Source of the DNA: Paracoccus sp. (in: a-proteobacteria)
Lineage (GTDB): Bacteria; Pseudomonadota; Alphaproteobacteria; Rhodobacterales; Rhodobacteraceae
Assembly (NCBI RefSeq): GCF_030538695.1
Contig: NZ_JAUNTN010000005.1
Coordinates: 84,781-148,780, forward strand
Direction of reading: 5' to 3'
Length of the DNA stretch: 64,000 nucleotides
The notes under the pieces were generated by a model that saw only the letters and a program-made list of their open reading frames with translations, did no database searches and was not told where the DNA came from. Below are positions 44,792 to 53,649 of this stretch, in pieces. The stretch's first letter is position 1, and every line of letters begins with the position of its first letter. A program made the translations under genes and the position numbers.

Positions 44792-45454
44792 ATGGCATAT
44801 GGCGTCCGCCTGCATGTCACGGCCCCTTTTGGCCTGTTCACGCGACCGGAACTCAAGGTTGAACGGGTCAGCTATGACGTCATCACGCCCTCGGCGGCGC
44901 GGGGGATTCTTGAGGCGATCCACTGGAAACCGGCGATCCGCTGGGTGATCGACCGGATTCATGTGCTGGAACCGATCCGCACCCAGACCATCCGCCGCAA
45001 TGAGGTCGGTCACAAGGCCCCGGCGGGCAAGCTGAAATCCGCGATGAAGCGCGGTGATCTGGGCGGGGTCGGGCTGTTGGCGGATGAGGACCGCCAGCAG
45101 CGCGCGGCAACGGTTCTGGTCCGCCCGGCCTATGTGATCGAGGCGCATTTCGACCTGACCGCGCGGGCGGGCGATGATACCGAGGGCAAGCATCTGGACA
45201 TTTTCAACCGCCGCGCTGCGCGGGGGCAGTGCTTTCACCAGCCCTGCATGGGAACGCGCGAATTTCCGGTTGATTTCCGGCTGCTTGGCCCCGATGACCC
45301 GATCCCCGCCATCGCGGAGGACCGTGATCTGGGGCTGATGCTGTGGGACATTGACCACGCGGCCAAGGGCCGTCCCTCGATGTTCTTTCGCGCCCGCATG
45401 GTGCAGGGCGTGATCGACGTGCCGCCCCCCGCCAGCCCCGAGGTGCTGAGATGA
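44792..45454 (+). CDS. cas5c: Type I-C Cascade subunit and crRNA-processing endoribonuclease Cas5c (Cas5d)
   Basis: In type I-C systems, which lack Cas6, this protein cuts the repeat RNA and caps the crRNA 5' end. The 220-residue sequence shows APFGLFTRPELKVERVSYDV, AARGILEAIHWKPAIRWVID and GKH (132-134). Lys133-His134 match the catalytic pair of the Bacillus halodurans enzyme, but its tyrosine position (YWKP) is His44 here (IHWKP). It is the first gene of the second cas transcription unit and overlaps cas8c by 4 bp. Confidence 0.95.
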   Translation: MAYGVRLHVTAPFGLFTRPELKVERVSYDVITPSAARGILEAIHWKPAIRWVIDRIHVLEPIRTQTIRRNEVGHKAPAGKLKSAMKRGDLGGVGLLADEDRQQRAATVLVRPAYVIEAHFDLTARAGDDTEGKHLDIFNRRAARGQCFHQPCMGTREFPVDFRLLGPDDPIPAIAEDRDLGLMLWDIDHAAKGRPSMFFRARMVQGVIDVPPPASPEVLR

Positions 45455-47193
45455 GTGTTCTGGCCTCTCTCGTCCGTGCCTATGACCGGCTGCCCGATGC
45501 GCCGCGCGTGGGGTTTTCCGAAGAAAAGATCGGCGCAATGCTGGCGCTGAACCCCGATGGATCGGTGGCGGGGCTGCATGACCTGCGCGGCGGCACCGGC
45601 AAGAAACGCACGCCTGCGCTGTTGCGGGTGCCGCAGGCCATCAAGCGGACAGCGGGGATCGCGCCCAATTTTCTGTGGGACAAGACCGCCTATACGCTGG
45701 GCGTCACGGCAGGCGAGGGCAAGCGGACCGCGGATGAACACGCCGCTTTTGTCGAAAAGCACCGCGAATGGCTGGCGGGCAGCGATGATCCGGGGCTGGT
45801 CGCGCTGTTGCGGTTTTTCGATCGCTGGACGCCGGATCAGTATGAATGGGACGAGGGGCTGCGGGATCAGAACATCGTCTTTGTGCTGGAATCGGACCGG
45901 ATGGATAATGTGATGCTGCATGACCGCCCTGCCGCCCGGACGCTTTGGGCGCAGATGCAGGGCGGTGATGGCGGCGGGGGCGCGGTCTGTCTGGTGACGG
46001 GCCAGACCGGCCCGGTGGCGCGGCTGCATCCGGCGATCAAGGGCGTGTGGGGGGCACAATCCTCGGGCGCCAGTCTGGTGTCGTTCAACCTCGATGCGTT
46101 TGAATCCTATGGCCATGCGCAGGGGGACAATGCGCCGGTGTCCGACCGCGCGGCCTTTGCCTATGGCGCGGCGCTGAACGGTTTTCTGGCCAAAGGCAGC
46201 GGCCACCGCGTCCAGATCGGTGACGCATCCACCGTATTCTGGGCCGAAGCGCCCGAGGCTGCCGCCAGCGCCGCCGAAGAATTCTTCGAGGCGGCGCTTG
46301 ATACGCTGCCCCCGACGGCGGGTGATGATACCGCCCGCGCTGAACTGGCCGGCAAGCTGGAGATGATCCGGCAGGGCAAGCCCATGACCGAGGTGGATCC
46401 GCAACTGGCGGAGGGTGTGCGGTTCACTATTCTGGGTCTTGCGCCCAATGCGGCGCGGCTGTCGGTGCGGTTTCTGATTGAGGATGACTTTGCCGCCATC
46501 GCTGATCGTTACCGGCAATGGCAGGATGACATCCGGGTTGAACCGGGGCCGCGTGACGGTCCGGCCAGCCTGTTCCGGCAACTGTGTGAACTGGCCGTGC
46601 AGGGCAAGGTGGACAACCTGCCGCCGCGTCAGGGTGGCGATTACATGCGCGCGATCCTGACCGGCGGGCGCTATCCGATGACCACCCTGTCCACCGCGCT
46701 GACCCGTATTCGTGCCGATGGGCGCATCAATGCCATTCGCGTCGGTCTGATGAAGGCCGTGCTGATCCGTAATTTCGAAAGGGAGGTGCCGATGGCGCTT
46801 GATCCAGAGTTTGAGGGCGAGGGCCGGACGGGCTATCACCTCGGGCGGCTGTTTGCCGTTTATGAACAGATCCAGCGCGCGGCGCTGGGTGATGTGAATG
46901 CCGGGGTGCGGGACAAATATTATGGTTCAGCCTCGGCCACGCCGCGCAAGGTGTTTGCCATGCTGGACAAGGGTGCGATAACGCATCTGTCCAAGATCGC
47001 CAAGAAATCCGCTGGCCTTTCGGTCAATCTGACCAAGACCCTGCGCAGCATCACTGACCGGCTGGCCCCCGGAAACGAGCCTTTCCCGCAACGGCTGACG
47101 GCGCAGGATCAGGCTATGTTCGCCTTGGGCTATCACCATCAGCACAGCGAATTTTTCCGCAAGAAAACTGACGATACCGAGGTAATCGAATGA
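45451..47193 (+). CDS. cas8c: Type I-C Cascade large subunit Cas8c (Csd1)
   Basis: A 580-residue Csd1-family protein that recognises the PAM and recruits Cas3. The N-terminal half (SVLASLVRAYDRL ... GFSEEKIGAMLAL) and central LVTGQTGPVARLHPAIKGVWGAQ are family-typical. It overlaps cas5c and cas7c by 4 bp. Its last 133 codons form a self-contained helical domain with its own Shine-Dalgarno and in-frame ATG (46792), interpreted as cas11c. Confidence 0.95.
   Translation: MSVLASLVRAYDRLPDAPRVGFSEEKIGAMLALNPDGSVAGLHDLRGGTGKKRTPALLRVPQAIKRTAGIAPNFLWDKTAYTLGVTAGEGKRTADEHAAFVEKHREWLAGSDDPGLVALLRFFDRWTPDQYEWDEGLRDQNIVFVLESDRMDNVMLHDRPAARTLWAQMQGGDGGGGAVCLVTGQTGPVARLHPAIKGVWGAQSSGASLVSFNLDAFESYGHAQGDNAPVSDRAAFAYGAALNGFLAKGSGHRVQIGDASTVFWAEAPEAAASAAEEFFEAALDTLPPTAGDDTARAELAGKLEMIRQGKPMTEVDPQLAEGVRFTILGLAPNAARLSVRFLIEDDFAAIADRYRQWQDDIRVEPGPRDGPASLFRQLCELAVQGKVDNLPPRQGGDYMRAILTGGRYPMTTLSTALTRIRADGRINAIRVGLMKAVLIRNFEREVPMALDPEFEGEGRTGYHLGRLFAVYEQIQRAALGDVNAGVRDKYYGSASATPRKVFAMLDKGAITHLSKIAKKSAGLSVNLTKTLRSITDRLAPGNEPFPQRLTAQDQAMFALGYHHQHSEFFRKKTDDTEVIE
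46792..47193 (+). CDS. cas11c: Type I-C small subunit Cas11c translated from an internal start in cas8c
   Basis: An in-frame ATG at codon 448 of cas8c is preceded by GAAAGGGAGG (46777-46786), a near-ideal Shine-Dalgarno 5 nt away. The 133-residue product begins MALDPEFEGEGRTGYHLGRL and contains the GSASATPRKVF segment. Internal translation of a Cas11 small subunit from cas8 is established for type I-C systems; the site here is inferred from sequence. Cas11c would line the Cascade backbone and bind the non-target strand. Confidence 0.8.
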   Translation: MALDPEFEGEGRTGYHLGRLFAVYEQIQRAALGDVNAGVRDKYYGSASATPRKVFAMLDKGAITHLSKIAKKSAGLSVNLTKTLRSITDRLAPGNEPFPQRLTAQDQAMFALGYHHQHSEFFRKKTDDTEVIE

Positions 47194-48125
47194 CCGACCT
47201 GACCCAACGCCACGATTTCGTTCTGATCTTTGAGGTCACGAACGGCAATCCCAATGGGGACCCCGATGCGGGCAACCTGCCGCGTCTGGACCCTGAGGAT
47301 AACCACGGTCTTGTCACCGACGTCAGCCTCAAGCGGAAAATCCGCAACTATGTCGAACTGGCGCGGGGCGGGCAGGACGGGATGCACATCTATGTGCAGG
47401 AAGGCGCGATCCTGAACGAAAAGCACCGTCAGGCCTATACCGCGCTGCGCGGCAAGGCCGATGGTGCGAAACTGAACCCCAAGGACGATGCCGAGGCCGA
47501 CGCGCTGCGCGGCTGGATGTGCGCGAACTTCTTTGACGTGCGGACCTTTGGCGCGGTCATGTCCACGGGCATCAATTGCGGGCAGGTGCGCGGCCCGGTG
47601 CAGATGGGCTTTGCCCGCTCGGTCGAGGCGATCCTGCCAGCCGAAATCACCATCACCCGCATGGCCGCCACCAATGAGGCCGAGAAAAAGAAATCCGCCG
47701 ATGGGTCCGATGACGGGCGCACGGACAATCGGACCATGGGGCGCAAGCATATCGTGCCGTATGGTCTCTATGTCGCGCATGGGTTCGTATCGGCGAAACT
47801 GGCCGAGCGCACCGGCTTTGGTGCGGATGATCTGGAACTGCTGTTCGAGGCGCTGTCGAACCTGTTTGAACATGACCGCTCAGCCGCACGCGGCGAGATG
47901 GCGACGCGCAAGCTGATCGTGTTCCGTCATGCCAATGCTTTGGGCAACGCGCCGGCGCATCAGTTGTTCGACCGGGTGCAGATCCGCCGCATGGTCGAGG
48001 GCGAGGCACATGATCTGGACGGCCGCCTGGACAACCTGCCCCCCGCGCGGCGGTTCAGCGATTACAGCGTCACCGTGGACAGCACCGACCTGCCCGAAGG
48101 GGTCGAGGTGCTGGAACTGGTCTGA
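47190..48125 (+). CDS. cas7c: Type I-C Cascade backbone subunit Cas7c (Csd2)
   Basis: A 311-residue RRM-fold protein that forms the helical filament along the crRNA. FEVTNGNPNGDPDAGNLPRL and SVDVSLKRKIRNYV-like VTDVSLKRKIRNY at the start, and GQVRGPVQMGFARSV in the middle, are Csd2 hallmarks. It overlaps cas8c by 4 bp and meets cas4 in a TGATG overlap. Confidence 0.96.
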   Translation: MTDLTQRHDFVLIFEVTNGNPNGDPDAGNLPRLDPEDNHGLVTDVSLKRKIRNYVELARGGQDGMHIYVQEGAILNEKHRQAYTALRGKADGAKLNPKDDAEADALRGWMCANFFDVRTFGAVMSTGINCGQVRGPVQMGFARSVEAILPAEITITRMAATNEAEKKKSADGSDDGRTDNRTMGRKHIVPYGLYVAHGFVSAKLAERTGFGADDLELLFEALSNLFEHDRSAARGEMATRKLIVFRHANALGNAPAHQLFDRVQIRRMVEGEAHDLDGRLDNLPPARRFSDYSVTVDSTDLPEGVEVLELV

Positions 48126-48769
48126 TGACCACCGGGGCCGAGCCGATCCCGATCTCGGCCCTGCAACATGCGGTTTACTGTCTGCGTCAGGCGGCGCTGA
48201 TCCATCTGGAACAGATGTGGGCCGAAAACCGCTTTACCGCCGAAGGTGACGTGCTGCACGCCGTCACCGACAAGGGCGGATCGCGGTCGGGGCGCGGGGT
48301 GCGGCGGGTTCACGCGCTGGCCCTGTCCTCGGTGCGGCTGAACCTGACCGGCGTGGCCGATCTGGTCGAATTCAGCCGCGGCCCCGGCGGGGTGGAAACC
48401 GCTTTTCCCGTTGAATACAAGCGCGGTAAGCCGAAACTGCACCGCGCCGATGAGGTTCAGCTTTGCGCGCAGGCCCTCTGTCTTGAGGACATGACCGGCC
48501 AGCCCGTCCCGCAAGGCGCCTTGTTTTACGCCACGACCAAACGTCGGGTGACGGTGCCGTTTGACGCGGAACTGCGCGATCTGACCACGACCACCGCCGC
48601 CGATCTGGCGCAGGTGCTGGCCAGTGGCATGACCCCGCCGCCTACGACCGACCGCCGCCGCTGCCGTGCCTGTTCGCTGATCGAGCTTTGCCGCCCTGAT
48701 ACCGTCGCTCGCCCGGTCCGCGCCTGGCGTCGCCGTCAGGTCAGCGCCGCATTGGGGGATGACCTGTGA
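48125..48769 (+). CDS. cas4: CRISPR adaptation exonuclease Cas4
   Basis: A 214-residue RecB-like nuclease that trims prespacers and helps select PAM. The four Fe-S cysteines are present: Cys19 (HAVYCLRQ) and three in RRRCRACSLIELCRP. Nuclease residues lie in GVADLVEF and PVEYKRGK, with a Q-motif at EVQLCAQALCLE. Overlaps join it to cas7c and cas1. Confidence 0.95.
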   Translation: MTTGAEPIPISALQHAVYCLRQAALIHLEQMWAENRFTAEGDVLHAVTDKGGSRSGRGVRRVHALALSSVRLNLTGVADLVEFSRGPGGVETAFPVEYKRGKPKLHRADEVQLCAQALCLEDMTGQPVPQGALFYATTKRRVTVPFDAELRDLTTTTAADLAQVLASGMTPPPTTDRRRCRACSLIELCRPDTVARPVRAWRRRQVSAALGDDL

Positions 48770-49800
48770 AAAAGCTGCTGAACACGCTGTATGTCACGAC
48801 CGAGGGCATGGCGCTGCGCAAGGATGGCGAAACCGTCGTCGCTCAGCTTGATGGCGCGGAAAAGGGGCGGGTGCCGCTGCATATGCTGACCGGGATCGTG
48901 ACCTGCGGGGCGATTCAGATCACGCCGGCTCTGGTCGGGGCCTGTGCGGCGGCGGGTGTGACGATCACGCTGCTGGATCGGATCGGCCGGTTTCAGGCCC
49001 GGATCGAAGGCCCGGTGTCCGGCAACGTCCTGCTGCGCCGCGCGCAATACCGCGCCGCAGACGCGCCCCATGACATCGTGCGCTCGCTGCTGATCGGCAA
49101 GGTGGCGAACCAACGCGCTGTCCTGCGCCGGGCCTTGCGCGATTACGGCGCCGACATGGACCCCGCCGCCGCCGCGGCCCTGGCCGCCGCCAGTGACCGC
49201 ATGGGTCGCATCCTGCGCCGGATCGAGTTCGACGATGGCAGTCTTGACGATCTGCGCGGGGCCGAGGGCGAGGCGGCGCAGAACTATTTCGCCGTGTTCG
49301 ATCACCTGATCCGCAGCCCCGATGCAGAGCTGCGCTGGCGCGCCCGGTCCCGCCGCCCGCCGCTGGACCCGATCAACGCGGTGCTGTCGTTCCTGTATGC
49401 GCTGCTGACCCATGACTGCCGCAGCGCCTGCGAGACCGTCGGGCTGGACCCCGCCGTTGGCTTTCTGCACCGCGACCGCCCCGGTCGCCCCAGCCTTGCG
49501 CTGGATCTGATCGAGGAACTGCGCGCCCCCTTGGCCGACCGTCTGGCGCTGTCTCTGGTGAACCGGCGGCAATTGCGGGCAGGTGATTTCGTCACCTCTG
49601 ACAGCGGCGCGGTCACGCTGACCGATGATGGCCGCCGCACTGTTCTGACCGCCTGGCAGGAACGCAAGCGCGAAGAACGCCAGCACCGTTTCCTGGGCGA
49701 AAAGCTGGCCTTTGGATTGGTGCCGTGGGTTCAGGCACAATTGCTGTCGCGGCACCTGCGCGGCGATCTGGACGCTTACCCCCCATGGTTCTGGAGCTGA
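48766..49800 (+). CDS. cas1: CRISPR integrase Cas1
   Basis: Cas1 with Cas2 inserts new spacers. The 344-residue I-C-type protein starts at GTG 48766 inside the cas4 stop region (MKKLLNTLYVTTEGMALRKDGET). The metal-site region reads GAEGEAAQNYF, followed by AVGFLHRDRPGRPSLALDL with the active His and the DLIEELR helix. It is followed after 1 bp by cas2. Confidence 0.96.
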   Translation: MKKLLNTLYVTTEGMALRKDGETVVAQLDGAEKGRVPLHMLTGIVTCGAIQITPALVGACAAAGVTITLLDRIGRFQARIEGPVSGNVLLRRAQYRAADAPHDIVRSLLIGKVANQRAVLRRALRDYGADMDPAAAAALAAASDRMGRILRRIEFDDGSLDDLRGAEGEAAQNYFAVFDHLIRSPDAELRWRARSRRPPLDPINAVLSFLYALLTHDCRSACETVGLDPAVGFLHRDRPGRPSLALDLIEELRAPLADRLALSLVNRRQLRAGDFVTSDSGAVTLTDDGRRTVLTAWQERKREERQHRFLGEKLAFGLVPWVQAQLLSRHLRGDLDAYPPWFWS

Positions 49801-49801
49801 G

Positions 49802-50092
49802 ATGCTGGTTCTTGTCACCTATGACGTGTCCGTGCAGACCGAGGGCGGCGCCCGCCGCCTGCGCCGCGTCGCCCGTGCCTGTCAGGACTGGGGCCAGCGC
49901 GTGCAATATTCGGTGTTCGAGATCGAGGTGGACCCGGCGCAATGGACCCGCCTGAAAACCCGGCTGGAAGCCGCGATTGACCCCGCCCATGACAGCCTGC
50001 GATACTATTATCTGGGCGCCAACTGGACCCGCCGCGTCGAGCATGTCGGCGCCAAACCCGCCACCGACCTGAATGCCCCGCTGATCCTGTAG
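49802..50092 (+). CDS. cas2: CRISPR adaptation protein Cas2
   Basis: A 96-residue ferredoxin-fold protein (MLVLVTYDVSVQTEGGARR) with the conserved early Asp and RVQYSVFEIEVD. It dimerises as the scaffold of the Cas1-Cas2 integrase. ATG 49802 directly follows the cas1 stop; an upstream open frame lies inside cas1. It is the last cas gene; leader and array follow. Confidence 0.96.
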   Translation: MLVLVTYDVSVQTEGGARRLRRVARACQDWGQRVQYSVFEIEVDPAQWTRLKTRLEAAIDPAHDSLRYYYLGANWTRRVEHVGAKPATDLNAPLIL

Positions 50093-50278
50093 CCTGCTGT
50101 CTGCGAACCCCAAGCGTGTCGGAAACCTTGCGTATGTTCGCAATTTGTTAATTGTTTGAATGGAAATATCTTTATGCCTTGTGGATGGAGATGTTTCCCC
50201 TTTTCTGGTCATCTCCCCCTGACTTTCGCATCCTGTTAAGGATTTTGCTTTTTGAAACGGTGAATTATAGAGTAAACC
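50093..50278 (+). promoter_or_regulatory. CRISPR leader
   Basis: A 186-bp A/T-richer segment between cas2 and the first repeat. It should hold the array promoter and Cas1-Cas2 integration signals. A TTATAG at 50265-50270, 9 bp before repeat 1, resembles a -10 element, but no good -35 at standard spacing was seen. Confidence 0.7.
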
Positions 50279-51557
50279 GTCGCCCCCTCACGGGGGCGCG
50301 GATCGAAACTGTCGTGATCGACCCAGAAGCCGACATCCGACAGCAGGTCGCCCCCTCACGGGGGCGCGGATCGAAACGGTTTGTCTGGCCGGGCTGTCGC
50401 TGCGGCAGGTTGTCGCCCCCTCACGGGGGCGCGGATCGAAACGGCTTGGTAGGCAAGCCGGGCTTTTTCTTGCGCGGCGTCGCCCCCTCACGGGGGCGCG
50501 GATCGAAACACAAAAAACGCCTTCATGATCTGGTGGGCAAAACCGTCGCCCCCTCACGGGGGCGCGGATCGAAACATTCGAATCGTCCTCTTGTCGTTTG
50601 CGGGCAGGGGGTCGCCCCCTCACGGGGGCGCGGATCGAAACCGGCGATCTTTTACACCGACCGGGGGCCGGGCTTGTCGCCCCCTCACGGGGGCGCGGAT
50701 CGAAACAAAATCACCTATAAGAAACAGGCGGCTCTGCCGCGTCGCCCCCTCACGGGGGCGCGGATCGAAACGATGTCGCCATCTTCCAGCAGCCCGACGC
50801 GGTCGGTCGCCCCCTCACGGGGGCGCGGATCGAAACGCATGAGCGTGGCCGGTCGCATCCTTTATCATCTGTCGCCCCCTCACGGGGGCGCGGATCGAAA
50901 CTTCGGGCGCATCGCCGGGATTACCGATGTGATCGGGTCGCCCCCTCACGGGGGCGCGGATCGAAACATCAGAACGACTCCTCAATATCCCTGATCCCTG
51001 CCGTCGCCCCCTCACGGGGGCGCGGATCGAAACATGGCAACCAAACCCAAGGTGGCATTGCAGCGCATGTCGCCCCCTCACGGGGGCGCGGATCGAAACG
51101 GTGCGGGTTTGCAGCGCCGTCAGGGCCGCATCGGTCGCCCCCTCACGGGGGCGCGGATCGAAACGCGGTAAACGCCTGCGTGGCGGCGACCGACTGGTGT
51201 CGCCCCCTCACGGGGGCGCGGATCGAAACGGGTCAGGCCGGGGCGATCAGACGGACACGCTGTCGTCGCCCCCTCACGGGGGCGCGGATCGAAACCAAGC
51301 GCACGGGCAACCGCGTCGGGGTCGCGGTCGTCGCCCCCTCACGGGGGCGCGGATCGAAACCGCGCGCTGCGCGATCAGCAAGGCGCGTGGATCGTCGCCC
51401 CCTCACGGGGGCGCGGATCGAAACGGCAAGGGCGACGTGGAGGTTGCCCGGCGCGTCTAGTCGCCCCCTCACGGGGGCGCGGATCGAAACCGGCAACGCA
51501 CTCAAGCGGGGCCTGACCATGGCGAAGTCGCCCCCTCACGGGGGCGCGGATCGAAAC
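50279..51557 (+). CRISPR. Type I-C CRISPR array: 20 repeats of 31 nt, 19 spacers
   Basis: Repeats begin at 50279, 50347, 50412, 50479, 50545, 50611, 50676, 50741, 50806, 50871, 50937, 51003, 51069, 51134, 51199, 51265, 51330, 51394, 51460 and 51527. All look identical: they begin GTCGCC, contain the hairpin CGCCCCC-TCAC-GGGGGCG and end GGATCGAAAC, the type I-C pattern. Spacers are 33-37 nt. Even the last repeat shows no decay. After Cas5c cleavage the last 11 repeat bases should become the crRNA 5' handle. The leader side is next to cas2, so the first spacers are newest. Confidence 0.98.
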
Positions 51558-51726
51558 TGACGGTTTGGTGGGTGAGGTCAGTTTTGCAGGTCATCCTCAA
51601 AATATTAGGTGGCAGAGGGTAAGCATATATTTATATATGGAAAGATCCTGTGGTTTGCAGGGGTCAAGTAAAGCGACCAACAGGTCCGAATAGAGGCATG
51701 AGCAGGTACGATGTGGGGCGCGCTGA
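51558..51726. other. A/T-rich trailer after the array
   Basis: No gene is seen between the last repeat and hisA. It contains the dyad CATATAT-TT-ATATATG (51623-51638). This is the right boundary of the CRISPR island. Confidence 0.6.
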
Positions 51727-52443
51727 TCAGCGCAGCGCGGTCAGGGCGGTGCGCAGGTCAATCGCGCCGTCGTAAAGCGCCCGGCCTGAAATCGCGCCCG
51801 AGATCACGCCGGTGTCGCGCAGCGCCAGCAGGTCAGCCATGGTCGAGACCCCACCGGAGGCGATGACCGGGATGCTGACGGCACGGGCCAGTGCCTCGGT
51901 CGCGGGGATGTTGGGACCGCCCATTGCGCCGTCGCGGTCGATGTCGGTGTAGATCAGGGCGGCCACGCCCGCATCCTCGAACTGGCGGGCGAGGTCGGTG
52001 ACCATGACATCGGTTTCTTCGGCCCAACCACGGGTGGCGACGCGGCCCGCGCGGGCATCCACGCCGACGGCAACCTGATCGGGGAAGGCGCGGGCGGCCT
52101 GACGCACGAGGTCAGGGTTTTCGACCGCGACTGTGCCAAGGATCACCCGGCGCAAGCCTTTGGAAAGCCACATTTCAATTGTTGCCATATCGCGGATGCC
52201 GCCGCCAAGCTGGGCCGGGATGGTGGTCGCGGACAGGATCGCCTCGACCGCTGCGGCATTGACGGGCTGTCCGGCAAAGGCACCGTTCAGATCGACCAGA
52301 TGCAGCCATTCCGCGCCCGCATCCTGAAAGGCGCGCGCCTGTGCTGCCGGGTCGGTTCCGAAAACCGTCGCGGCCTCCATCTCGCCGCGCAGCAGGCGCA
52401 CGCAATTGCCGTCTTTCAGGTCGATGGCGGGATAGAGGATCAT
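51727..52443 (-). CDS. hisA: ProFAR isomerase (phosphoribosylformimino-5-aminoimidazole carboxamide ribotide isomerase)
   Basis: HisA opens the ProFAR ring in histidine synthesis. The 238-residue TIM barrel begins [20 protein letters not shown] with catalytic Asp8 and has [22 protein letters not shown] and IASGGVS phosphate motifs. hisF and hisE, which usually follow hisA in this family, are not downstream; the CRISPR array is. Confidence 0.96.
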   Translation of the reverse strand: MILYPAIDLKDGNCVRLLRGEMEAATVFGTDPAAQARAFQDAGAEWLHLVDLNGAFAGQPVNAAAVEAILSATTIPAQLGGGIRDMATIEMWLSKGLRRVILGTVAVENPDLVRQAARAFPDQVAVGVDARAGRVATRGWAEETDVMVTDLARQFEDAGVAALIYTDIDRDGAMGGPNIPATEALARAVSIPVIASGGVSTMADLLALRDTGVISGAISGRALYDGAIDLRTALTALR

Positions 52444-52606
52444 GGCATGGCCTTTCGTCTGGTTTGCGTTGTCTTTGCCATAACCAGCCGGGGGCGGGAA
52501 GGGATAGGTAAAATTGTAACTACTATCTTGTCGCGCTGAACCTCACGTCATGCTTTACAGAAGGCCGGGCGCGGGATCATGCTGGCGCAATCAGGAGGAG
52601 GTTCCC

Positions 52607-52990
52607 ATGAAAACATTAACCATTGCTGCCGCTTTTACCCTGCTGGCCAGTGCGGCCACCGCTGACCCGATTGCCGGGCTGTGGCAGACGCAGCCCGATG
52701 ACGGCCATTATGCCTTTGTGCAGATCGGCGCTTGCGGAAACGGGTTCTGCGGCAAGATCGTCAAGGCGTTCGAAGGCTCGACCGAAATCCAGACGCCGAA
52801 TATTGGCAAGGATATCGTGATCGGCATGGCCCCGCAGGGCAATGGCCAGTATCGTGGCAAGGTCTGGCGTCCGTCGAATGACAAGATCTATGACGGCAAG
52901 GCCGAGGTCAGCGGCAATTCGATGAAACTGTCGGGCTGTGTTGCTGGCGGAATGTTGTGCAAAAGCCAGACCTGGACCAAGCTGCGCTGA
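52607..52990 (+). CDS. Periplasmic DUF2147 family protein
   Basis: A 127-residue protein with a signal peptide (1-19, ATA-DP) and a DUF2147 domain: IAGLWQTQPDDGHYAFVQI, CGNGFCGKIVKAF and SGCVAGGMLCKSQTWTKL. ATG 52607 follows AGGAGG (52593-52598). It lies on the opposite strand between hisA and hisH, splitting the his genes. Function of the family is not established. Confidence 0.85.
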   Translation: MKTLTIAAAFTLLASAATADPIAGLWQTQPDDGHYAFVQIGACGNGFCGKIVKAFEGSTEIQTPNIGKDIVIGMAPQGNGQYRGKVWRPSNDKIYDGKAEVSGNSMKLSGCVAGGMLCKSQTWTKLR

Positions 52991-53013
52991 TTCTGGCCTG
53001 ATCAGGGGCGGCC

Positions 53014-53649
53014 CTAGGGCCGCCAGCCCATCCAGTTCGAGATCAGCCTGAGGCCTACGGCCTGCGATTTTTCCGGGTGAAACTGGGTGCCGATGATATT
53101 GCCGCGGCCAATAATGGCCGTGACTGCACCTGCGTAATCGACATGGGCCAGCAGATGTGCCGGGTCGTCGGCGTGAACCTGCCAGCTATGGACGAAATAG
53201 GCGTGATCGCCGGTGGCGATGCCGTCCAGCACCGGATGCGGCCGGTCGATGACCAGATCGTTCCAGCCCATATGCGGCACTTTCAGCGCCGGATCGGCAG
53301 GGCGGATTGCCTCGACCCGGCCGGGAATCCAGCCAAGGCCGGGGGTTTCACGATATTCCAGTCCGGTGGTGGCCAACATCTGCATCCCTACGCAAATGCC
53401 GATGAAGGGGGTGCCGTGGTCCAAAACCCGCTCGCGCAGGACTTCGACCATGCCCGGAACGGCGTCCAGCGCGGCACGGCAGGCCGGAAAAGCCCCGTCG
53501 CCGGGCAGCACGATCCGATCCGCCCGGCGCACCTGATCGGGGTCGCGGGTCACGATCACCTCGGCCCGGTGGTCACGCCCCGCCAGCGCGAATGCTTTTT
53601 CCGCCGAATGAAGGTTGCCGCTGTCGTAATCGACCAGAGCGACCCGCAT
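53014..53649 (-). CDS. hisH: Imidazole glycerol phosphate synthase glutaminase subunit
   Basis: HisH delivers ammonia to HisF. The 211-residue class I amidotransferase has nucleophile Cys in GICVGMQMLATTG and the catalytic His-Glu in GTQFHPEKSQ. ATG 53649 overlaps the hisB stop; GTG 53652 is possible. Its obligate partner hisF is not in the window. Confidence 0.95.
   Translation of the reverse strand: MRVALVDYDSGNLHSAEKAFALAGRDHRAEVIVTRDPDQVRRADRIVLPGDGAFPACRAALDAVPGMVEVLRERVLDHGTPFIGICVGMQMLATTGLEYRETPGLGWIPGRVEAIRPADPALKVPHMGWNDLVIDRPHPVLDGIATGDHAYFVHSWQVHADDPAHLLAHVDYAGAVTAIIGRGNIIGTQFHPEKSQAVGLRLISNWMGWRP

Noticed and set aside
42079-51557. A new type of defence system around the cas genes
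   Set aside because: Every gene between bamE and hisA matches a standard type I-C component; no extra effector or toxin gene is seen.
50152-51560. Long open frames running through the CRISPR array
   Set aside because: They are produced by the periodic repeat (reading RGRGSK or PPHGGADRN over and over) and are not genes.
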